64,000 nt of DNA. It comes from Trebouxia sp. TZW2008 (lineage: Eukaryota; Chlorophyta; Trebouxiophyceae; Trebouxiales; Trebouxiaceae). Of this stretch, positions 51,780 through 61,900 are shown piece by piece (position 1 is the first letter of the stretch; every line of letters starts with the position of its first letter). The translations under genes were made by a program, and so were the position numbers. The DNA is taken from contig BDIU01000136.1 in NCBI GenBank assembly GCA_002118135.1, forward strand, positions 496,001 to 560,000. The letters run 5' to 3'. Under the pieces are notes generated by a model. It searched no databases and was not told the origin of the DNA. It worked only from the letters and a program-made list of their open reading frames with translations.

Positions 51780-54700
51780 CTATATACTACCAGCTGATTT
51801 CAGTACAGGCAACTCAAGACCATTGCTATCTACCGGACTTTGTATGCTGGTGGTGGGCAGCTCACTTCTTCGCAATGCTGCAGATCTATCACGTCCTATA
51901 AGGGGTCCCTTTTCTGGATCTCTAGTAGGCAACATTGACTCTTTCATCATGCGCCTGCGGGCCTGCAGCATCAGACACATGCTGAGTGTGGTTGGACTGA
52001 GTGCATCAACGAACACTTTGAACACTTCTCATTTGTTCAATTTGACAAAGCAATGCATGCTATTGAAGGCGATCTGTTCCAGCTGGTCAAGTCAGCGCTT
52101 CCACAGCATATTGTGCAAAAGGCATGCAGAATTATCAAATACAAAAGGTCTTCTGCACTTGAACACTGATGTCAATCATCACCACACCGATCAAGCTCAC
52201 ATGGTCAACTGACAGCTGCACCCACATGCCACGAAGCTGCTCACAGCTGACTGTAGCATTACTGCATCACAAGCTGACCAATGCATTTGCTGAAAGGCAT
52301 GCCAAGCATATCTGAGACATGCAACACATGTGCTGCCGGAAATAATACCAGAACTGAAAAGAACAGAAAAGTCTATGCTGTTAGGCGTCATAGCGGGAGC
52401 CTCTGGCTAAAGAGGTTGCCCGGGAGTGCTGGTTTCAAAGCAACAATCAGCAACGGCATTGTATCACTGGGTTTTGGTCAACAATGATAACTTCAGAGAC
52501 CACCAATTTGAAGCTTACCTTCATAGCAGACTTTGCTGCATACCAGATGGCTCCAATCATGCTAAGTACAAGCCCTGTGCTGTTCCAGATGCTGAAGCGA
52601 AAGTCACCAAACGCAAACGCCCCTATTATAGTCATAATGACATTTTTCAAGTTGCCTGCTGTGCTGGTCATGATGGGATCATTGACTCTGGTACAAACAA
52701 ATGTGGAGTGGCTGACTGTTAGACCCAGAATGCAGCTCAGTATCATCGACACCTGCAAAGACACAATCATACTGACAAGACCAACATACAGCCAAATGTA
52801 TGTTTGGACCAGACATGACACATGAAGCCTTGTACAGGTTTCGCAACAAGTGTGATCCATCAGCGTATCACCATGCGTGATACTGAATACGCAATGCATA
52901 ATACACGCTATTTCAGAGTATGAGGCACTGAGGTGCAGTGCAAGTTGTCAAGTGTGCAATATGCTGACGCCAATACGTCATATGCAATATGCAAGTACTT
53001 TGAAGAATCACTTCTAGGAAAACAGAATATGATGTTTTGCTGTGATCCATTGTATTTGACTATCTGGCCCCAGCTAGGCAGTGCATTCTATGATCTTCAA
53101 CTGGCTGGGCTTTATACAATTTGTGACACACCTTGCATACCAGCTTACCCTGTCTGGCAGAGTTTATTGGCTGCTGGCATGAGACTTGCATGGTCATGCA
53201 ATAATACACACATGCACAGCACACTCCAAGACAGCTCAAGCAAATTCCAGATGCACATGCCTTGATGACATGCACTGATGTCATAAGACATACAACAGGA
53301 CCAGTCAGCAACAACAATATCAGACATTATCAGCCTGGCATACGAATCATTGCAGGCATCTCCTGGGAGGTTTTGACATGATTTCAGTTTGATCTCTCTT
53401 GAGGACTTCAAAATTGCAGCAAGCCTGAATGACATTCAATGGACAGCTTTTGTTGGGGCTGCAGTAATTTCTCTTTGTACGGACACTCAACATGAGGACA
53501 TGCCTGATGTCAGGACAAGGCAATTGTGAACTAATCACTGCATTCTGACTGCAGTGGTATCTCTGAGCAAGGACAGTTTGATACAAGGACCCAGGATTTG
53601 ACAAACAAAACTGAGGACTTTCTGTACCTGAAAGCCATGCCATCTGAAGCCTGGATAAAGCTTGATCTGGCGCGGCTCATTGGACACTGCCAGCGCAACT
53701 GTAAGCAGCGGCAAAGACAAGGCAGCGTTGTATCCTAGCAGGCCAGTTGTGGTCAGGCCTGCTGTTGCTGGGCTGTTCTTGACCATGATAAGATACAAGG
53801 CTGTGAGGAAGTTGTTGATGATGACTGCCACATAGCCATATAAGCTGAAGGTCAGATCTGTGGCCGCAGCAACAACAGCACCTACAGCAGCAGTGAGTCT
53901 AAACTCTGCCTAGTTGAGTGTCAGAGTCTGAACTTAGAGTCTGACCAGACTACAAGAAGCCATCTGTTCACCTGTGTTCATGGTTTGTTGCATGTTCTGT
54001 TCCCAGACGCAGCTGAGGCGCACTCTTGCTTGAGGTTTACAGCACAGGACACCAATGCACACAGCTGAAGCAATGCAACATCTGAAAAAGTGTTCAGGCT
54101 CGCCAGATTTTGGCTGATCTCTGGATTGGTGTGTTAAGCAGTCAGCAGGGGCTTTGTATACTGTCACTTTTCAATACAGTAAATCAAGAGCAGCACATTC
54201 TTGTTGTAGGAACACTGTATTTTGGGCCCTTCCACAGCATTCTGATGGCAGTGGTACTTGTGAGCAAGGACAGTGCTGTACAAGGACAGTGTTCTTGGTA
54301 ACCTCAGTACCAGTGCACTCATTATCAGTAGAAGTTACTTTACCTCCAATCATGAGAGCTACTGCTCCAATGGTTGCTCTGTCATGCTGTTTGTGCATCA
54401 AAGATCGCTCCAGCACAATGGTGCAGACCAGCGTGAAGCGTCGCAGTGCAATGAACATTGGGACATTCAAGTCAGCAGTGCCTGCACAGTCACAAACAAC
54501 ACATTGAGACAGAGCCTTTGTGTGTAGCAGTAAGCTGGTTGCAGACAAGCCACAGGTCTTGCTGGATCCTCTGCATGAAGCAGGCTCACACAGCTAACTG
54601 CAGATGAGCACTGTCCCAACAGCAGCAGTGTACGCAACAGCTGTCTTTACGCTGGCAGGTGCACACTGTTGCAGCAGCAAGGATCCAAAATGAGCATACC

Positions 54701-55056
54701 TACTAAACCAAAGACTACATTGAGGATGTTGACTACTGCTAAGGGGAATACAGCCTTTGCTGTAGCCCACTCGAGCCTGGGCTTGGCGACAACATAGCAA
54801 ACAGGGACCATCACAACCATTTGCGCAAGCGCAACTGTTATGGGAAAGTGGAATTGGAATGTGGTAAACAGGGCCTGCAGAACCACATGTCTCAGCTGTA
54901 GGAGAGACAAGTAAGCCCATGCCTTGTACAGACAATAGCGAATACAGGTGATACCTTGTTCATGAACTGCACCAGAATGGACGACCCCGCATAGTAACCG
55001 GCTGCAGAGACTCTGTGCACCACTGATTTGCCTGAATCGTCTGCCGGTCGCAGCAT
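51780..55056 (-). CDS. SLC35D-like nucleotide-sugar transporter
   Basis: Multi-span Golgi/ER membrane antiporter predicted to import a UDP-sugar in exchange for UMP; substrate cannot be told from sequence. ATG at 55056 is the first after an in-frame TGA and gives MLRPADDSGKS, then AGYYAGSSILVQFMNK (helix 1). Then come TTFQFHFPITVALAQMVVMV, VVNILNVVFGLVG, LNVPMFIALRRFTLVCTIVL, AVVAAATDLTFSLYGYVAVI, NNFLTALYLIMVK, GLTVSHSTFVCTRVNDPIMT and NLKNVIMTIIGAFAFGDFRF. These match the SLC35D family in order. The last exon (from 51973) is a basic cytosolic tail ending LPVLKSAGSI at 51780. It has seven or more exons. Confidence 0.9.
52367..52412 (+). repeat. Dispersed repeat, copy 2 (nucleotide-sugar transporter intron)
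   Basis: AAAAGTCTATGCTGTTAGGC, then GTCATAGCGGGAGCC, then CTAAAG. It is about 90% identical to the minus-strand copy at 8435-8479 over about 45 bp. Flanking sequence differs, apart from an A-rich stretch before the match. Confidence 0.75.
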
Positions 55057-55446
55057 ATGTATCGGGACTGGTCAACAAACCGCAGTTGGCCATATGGGGT
55101 AGGAAACCGATGCTCACTCTTCCCGGTCACGACATATCAAGCCTGATGGGGGAAGCAGCGTGCACGAGCCTGAGGTAACATACAGCAATATGGAGCGATA
55201 CGGGAGATGCTGAAGGTAGCCGTTGATCAGCTTGCAAGAAGTCGTAGCAAGGTTGACCGCTTTCAAACTTTGGCATGCCAACAACCTGAGCATGTTGAGT
55301 CGTGCTCACTCTTGATGATCGGACACTGGTGTCGCTGGCAGCAAGCTGCAGCGACCCAGCAAGTTGTACATGATCCCACTTGCATGCTTGCCGCTTGCGA
55401 CATCTGACGTGGGGCAGCAACTCGCTACTACACCTGAGATCACAGC
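55057..55446. promoter_or_regulatory. Divergent promoter region, nucleotide-sugar transporter / TMEM234
   Basis: There are 390 bp between outward-facing start codons. No specific element is recognised. Confidence 0.5.
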
Positions 55447-55812
55447 ATGCAACTAGCATCTTGCGTAGTTGTCGGTGTGCTGTGGGGTTGCACAAACTCA
55501 TTCATCAAACGTGGTAGCGTGGAAGCCGACACCAGAGCCACTCCTGCGACGTGGTCTGTTCTGAATCTTTGGTACAACCTGCTGAGTACCTGGAGGTTCT
55601 TGGTACCTCAAGCCCTCAATTTGCTGGGCAGCGTGGCATTTGCGCTGCTGCTGGGCAAAGCACCCCTCTCATTCGTGGTGCCGGTCACCAATGCAGTCAG
55701 CCTGCTATCCAATGCGGTCACAGACTGGATGCTAGGGGAACAAATTGATCTCAAATACGCAGCCCCAGGGGTACTTTGCCTGGCTGTTGGCATCACCCTC
55801 TGTGCCAGCTGA
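55447..55812 (+). CDS. TMEM234 homolog, small four-helix membrane protein
   Basis: Member of the TMEM234/DMT-like family; function not established in algae. A single exon of 121 residues starts at the ATG, 55447. VVVGVLWGCTNSFIKRGS opens helix 1. NLLGSVAFALLLGKAPLSFV covers helix 2 and GAGHQCS-frame shadows are absent here. PVTNAVSLLSNAVTDWMLGE covers helix 3, and a C-terminal helix ends ITLCAS. The LWGxTN start and the PVxNxxxxxxxxxTxxxLGE motif are diagnostic. Lack of introns is exceptional in this window. Only 101 bp separate its stop from the TTI1 ATG. Confidence 0.88.
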   Translation: MQLASCVVVGVLWGCTNSFIKRGSVEADTRATPATWSVLNLWYNLLSTWRFLVPQALNLLGSVAFALLLGKAPLSFVVPVTNAVSLLSNAVTDWMLGEQIDLKYAAPGVLCLAVGITLCAS

Positions 55813-55913
55813 TGAAAGCAGCCCATCAGCAAATTTTCCCCTGAAGTTTCAGCTGGACTGGTAGGAATTCGTTCCACTGGACGGCAGACCAACTTGAGCA
55901 TCAGCACAACAGG

Positions 55914-58900
55914 ATGACAAAGCCCCTCACTCAGCAAGATAGGGAAGCAGCTGCAGCAGGTGGCAGCATCCGCAGCGCAGCCGCAGGCACAAGTACAGCA
56001 GTTCCGTTTAACCTGGATGCTAGGACACAAGTGTTTCAGCAAGTCAAGCCATTCACCTCCCAGCTTTTGCAGCTCAAGAATTCATCTGAACTGCAAAGCA
56101 ACCTGCAGCAGCTGACACGCATCATTCAGAAAGCAGACGCTGAAGGGCTCAATAGCAAGGGCTGCATGGACTACATACTGTTTCCCCTCATGTTTGGCGT
56201 GGATTCAATTGCTGTCATGCGCAAGCCAGGTAGGTCTCCTACCATTGCAGGGATCATTGACAGGCATGTATCAGTCCTGGCTGCACACGCATGGCAAACT
56301 CAGCGCTGTTTCTCACAGGGCGTTCGTCATGCCGTTTGCAGGCTCAGACCTGCAAGCAAAATTTCCTTCAAGGGACCACTGCTTGACTGCATGATCACAC
56401 CTGCCGCACATGAGCATGCCAGCGCGTCCATGCTGATACTGTCAGCAACAACAGGTACTTGATGCAGGTGAGAAGTCTGCATCGACAGCATGTGCCATTC
56501 CAGCAGTTCGCAGTGATGCAGTGGCAGAAGCGCTGCTGGACTGCTGCCATGCATTGCTGCAGCGGTGTCCTGCGCAAAGCGGTGAACAACTGCTTGAGTT
56601 GCTGGACAGGTTTGCTGGGGTGGCTGGTTTGCCAAGTGGTACAGCCTCAGAAGAGGTACAGCAATGACTTTGCATCAAAACACTTATGATATGGACATTC
56701 TCAATGAAAGGATCACTGCATTCTGAGTGCATCATTGTATGGGCCATAGCTGCCAGGATTGTGCTTGTGCTTTGTCAGACATAACGGCCTGTAGGGTAAA
56801 GAAGTATCTGCGTCACCTGATTGTCTTTTGTCAGATGCCAACTTTCTTGAGATGGCTGGCCAAGACAGTGATAATCATGGCATTTGCAGCATAACCTTCT
56901 TGCAAGCGTGCTGTGCAAGCTGCAGTGCATGCATAGATGCCCCTACATGCTGCAATGAGCCTGAGTCCTCATGCTTGTGAGCACAGACATGCAGCAAGTG
57001 ATTGCCGGAAGTGTCTAGCCAAGCAAGCAAATGCATCTTGTGCTTGCTATGTCAGACTCCTCCGGCAGTCATTTGCTTCATGCCTCTTCTGTGGTCTGTA
57101 GCGTGAGCTAATAGTCTTAATTCTGCAAGCCATCCACTCAATTTGACATTGAGCTGGCGTTCCGACTCTGAGTGCATGTCCTGCAATGTCAGCATGCCAT
57201 ACTGTCCACCATGCACCTCCTTACTGCTTGCTGCAGGCAAACGTTTGGTCAGTATGCTCCTTGCTTCAAGCTCTGTCATCTGCAACAGACACGGCAGAAA
57301 GCAGTGCAGTACAATGTGGTTGCCTGTGCAGGTAAGGCTCAAGGCTATACAATGCATGGGCGCCCTTGTGACAAACCTCCCCAGCCGCCCATCAAGCCTG
57401 GGCCCTGCTGCATCCCTGAGGGACCCCACAAAGGCCCCCATGCTGGCATTCCTCTTCTCCAGCCTGATGTCAGCAGCAGAAGGGGAAGTGCAGGCTGGTC
57501 TGAAGGGCAGCAAGGGGCTGTCAGCAGCAGCCCTGCATGCCCTGTGCGCCCTGATACAAGCTGTTGGTGATGGCAATGCTCTAGCATTTGTGCTGCCTGG
57601 TCTCGCCAGTAGCCTTGCCAAGATCCTGCTTGCAGCAGGTCAGCAATCACTTCATCGATTTCATGCTAGTGAAGCTGTATGTCACTGCTAGGTGCATGCA
57701 GAAAGCCATGTGAACTGCCTTCATTGTATTCAAAGCTACTTGGTACCAGCCCAAAGTAACCTCTGATTCCCCTCTGAACCCCTTCCATCTCACAATTTAC
57801 TGCTTTGGCTACATCATGTAGCAGGCCACAGTATAGATTGCCTGTGCGCTGAGCCAAAGCTCAAGCAAGCTTTTGGGACACAACCTGTTGCCTGCCTGCT
57901 GCACCACCGCTCGAACAAATGCAATCAACACGTGCAGATATGACACAGGCACATAAGTTTGAAACTTGCTGTACTGTTCCCAAGTAATCATTCATTAATA
58001 ACACCTGAAATTGTTCTCCCTACTGAAGCCAGTGCAATTCTGCTCCTAACAGAGAAGACACATCATGAAAGTTTGCACGAGCTTGATGAGTGTTCACACA
58101 TTGAGCAGACTATCATGCCACTTTGTCAGCCTCTCACAATTGACAGGAAGAGTCCCCATGAAAGCAACATCCAACATGGACCAAACTTTCATAGGATCTC
58201 TGCCTGTCAGGTGTGAAAGTCAGACAGAGTGGCATGCCAGTCTGCTCAATGTGTGGTGTCATCAAGTTTGTACACGCGCTGTTTGGCATTCAGTTCGCAA
58301 TTTGACTGGGTCAAGCACTGTGATACATCGTTGCAAGATGTGGAACCTGTCAGGGTGGTGTCATAAAGTATGTCATTAAGCAATTGGCTTGCTGTCAGGT
58401 TTGATGCTGTTGACAGTGGGCCCTCTCTCTTGACGCAATATGTCATGACTGAGGATTCTGGCAGCCCCAGTGCCTAAGCGCTGACTGCATTTGCCGGATG
58501 GGCTAGCATAAGTGCCATTTCTGCTGCAGTCGATTTGCTGAGAAAGTGCACAATTTCCAGAGTGCATGCAAATACTGCAAGCTACGGCCCATGCTGCTGT
58601 GCTTTTGCCCTTCATGATCTCCTCATTGTCTGTCTGTGTTTGCATTGTATACAATCTGAGATTGCTCCTGGTTCAATGCATAATCTCATCCACGTCCAGC
58701 AAAAGCTCTGCATCTGCCCAGCCTGTATGTCAAGCCATGAGTAATGTGCTGCTGTGTTTGGCAGAAACCCTGCGTCTGCCTAGACTGTACGTCAGACAAC
58801 AACTGATGTATGGCTGTGTCTGGCAGGGAACAGCCGAAGACCTGCTGGCAGCAGAATTGGAACCTGCACAGCTGTCGAGGCCCTGCAAGCCTTTGCAGCC

Positions 58901-61900
58901 ATTGCAAGAGCCACTGTGGGAGACAAGCATGCCCAAGCTGTGGCTGCTGCACAGCACCAGGCACCTGAGCTGAGCGCGAATGATGCCCTCAGTGCCCTAG
59001 CAAAGCTTGCCATGCAGCTGAACTCAAGCGGCCAGTCTGCTGGGATTGCACAAGGTACAGGCCAGGGGTAACACATCAAGTGCTTCAATGGGTGACAGAA
59101 AGACTGAATGCACTCCAAGTGCTCCTTAGCGTCTGCTTCTTCTGCTCTTGCAACTCCACTTCCACCTGCATCAGCATGATTTGATTTGGGGTTTTGATTG
59201 CACGCATGCAGCTTCAGCCATTCTGTGCTCATCATAATCAGCAGCATCATGTACATGCTTGCTATGGAGGGTCTGTGACCCTGCATACAGAAGCAATTGA
59301 TCGCTTCCATTGCTCGATCAGATGCCTATCAATGCAACCATTCTTGGACATCAGCGCTGCCACCTACAATCCTTGCTTGTGCATGCAGTTGAAGCTGTGA
59401 CTAAGCCTGTAGAAGTTTGTGTCGAGCAGTCAGGCCCTCTGATGGCTGTGCAAAATGATATGAACAACACTACAAGTAGCTGACATGAAATGTTTGGAAA
59501 TAACAAAAGAATTAGTTGCATATTCTTTTATCAAAAATCAAAGTAGTCATTCTAGGAACTAGACTGTGTGACAACAGTGTGTGAGATCAGCACAGCTGAC
59601 AGTTCTTGATAGTTGTAATGGTGTCAGGCTCACAATGATACACCATGACACCTGCAAAGACTTCAGCCTTGCCGATATCACCATCATGTTCATAATCATG
59701 CACAATTTGCTGTTCATCAAACATAGCTGCTTGAAAGCCTTCAGAACAGCCAGGGCTTGGGGTGTGCCAATTGGCAGCAAGATGAATCCCCATAAGTTCA
59801 CAGTGGCCATGAGTGCTTGCATGGTGTACTCATGGCAGTACACCACGCATGCTATCATGGCCATCCTGCACTCACGGGAAGTCACCTCGCTGCCAATGGG
59901 CATGTCCAAAGCCACCACATTGGCTGCCTTGATGCCAACTTGCACTTGAATCTCCCGACTTGCTGAAAGCCCTTGAAGTGTAATTCATGCTGGCTTTTCA
60001 TTAGCGTGTCCACCGCAATATCATCATGTCCATCTTGAAAGAATAACGAGGCAGGAAAGAAAGAAAGAAGTCAAAGTCCACCTTGTTAAGCGGCATACTG
60101 GCAGCCTCTGTAAAGAGACTCAGCCAGAGGTGTCTGAATTTGCATTTGGCATCTCGCGAATGAGTGCGGCTTTACCATGCGGATCAGACTTGAAGCCAGC
60201 AAGCACCACCTGCTGGTAGGCCCAAGACTATGAGACCTGCCAGTGATACAGCATGGCTTCAGGCCAGCACATTGCGCCTGCAGTTGATGAGCAGCCTAGT
60301 ACTGCCCATGCCTGGATGGAGACACTCACCTGACATGTGATGACTTGCTGATGTCTGCAGCACTGCTGCGCAGATCAGGCTCCAGAGCCGCAAGCACCAC
60401 CTGCTGGCAGGCTCAAGACCATGACACCTGCCAGGGCTACGGCAAGGCTTTCGGCCAGTGCATCTTGCCTGCAGCTGCCCATCAGCTCAGCACTTGCCTT
60501 ACGTAGATGCGCACGCCTGATCATGGCACCTTGCTGATGTGTGCTCCACTGCTATGCAGATCAGACCTCAAGCCAGCAAGCACCACCTGCAGTTAAGCTG
60601 AAGTACATGAGACCTGCCGGGGATAAGGCAGGGCTTCAGGCCAATGCATCTTTCCTGATTTGCATCTGGCACATTGCTGATGTGCGCAGTACTGCCATGC
60701 AGATCAGACTTCAGGGCATCAAGCATTACCTGCTGGTAGGTCCAGGACCATGAGGCCTGCTAGGGACAAGGCATGGCTTCAGGCCAGTGCGTCTCGTTTG
60801 CAGCTGCTGATCAGCCAAGCACTGCCGCCTCTGGCTGCACATCCCAGACCAGCTGTCAGGATTGCCCTTGCCAAAGGTACGCTTGCAACAGTCCTGCCTC
60901 TATCTGTATGTTGCTGCTGACTGCCTCCACTACCAAGGCTCTGTCTCAAGTGCCCAAGCATGCATTACAGCCTATGGCAACTTGTCTGTTTGGTCAGGCT
61001 CATTTCATTTCCAAAGGCACAGACATGTTGCAACTGTGATGTGGCTGCCGGGCATGCATAGTTGCGGCAAGCTTGCTCTTGACAGTCCACTGATAGTTGA
61101 CATGTTGGCATGCAAGCTGTTTTGCCCAAGTTCAAGCAATGCGTGACCTGCACTGCAGGACATAGGGGGCACTGCTGTGCAGCATCTTGACAGTCTTGTG
61201 CCTCGCCCTGGTCATGCTGACTCAAGCTACATGCCATCTCTTATATGCTCATGCATTCCTGCTGCAGCTGTGGCAATGCTGCTGGATCACTGCAGCACTG
61301 TGCTGTCAGAAGCAGCTGAGGCCCTGTATGAGGTGCTGTTCAGCCTGGCTCAGGATGACTGGCCTCAGGTTTCCTCCTTCTGCCAGACCTGGCTGCGCAA
61401 GCATGCAACAGATACCATGCAGGTAAAGCCACTACTTGTCTGTTGCCTTCAAAGCAATACATGGCAAGTCATCGGGTATTACTCAATCAGCCATGCCTGA
61501 GCTTTGCTTTTGTGTTCATCATTTGATTAGCTATTTGGCACAACGGCACAACTCTGGCTTGAAGCTTGAAGAGCAATGTGTGAGCAAACTCTCTATGTGG
61601 ACCAGGGCTTGAGGTGCGAGGTAGTCAGCAAGCATGTGATGCATTGCATGTTTATTCACGCATTTGCATCCATGTCAAATGCCTGGGATTGCTCTGTGTG
61701 CCTCTCCTTGGCATGCCGTTTTTTGCAAACATCCAAATCGCTTACAGCCTTGCGGTCAAATGCAGCGTTCTCTGCTTGTAAAGCCACACTCATGTCTGCG
61801 CCCAGATTTGGATCCATGACACAGCTCTTGCTTTGTCAGCTTTGATGCATGCTGTGTGCCTAACCACTTGCATGCAGATACAGCTGGCATTTTGTGAGCT

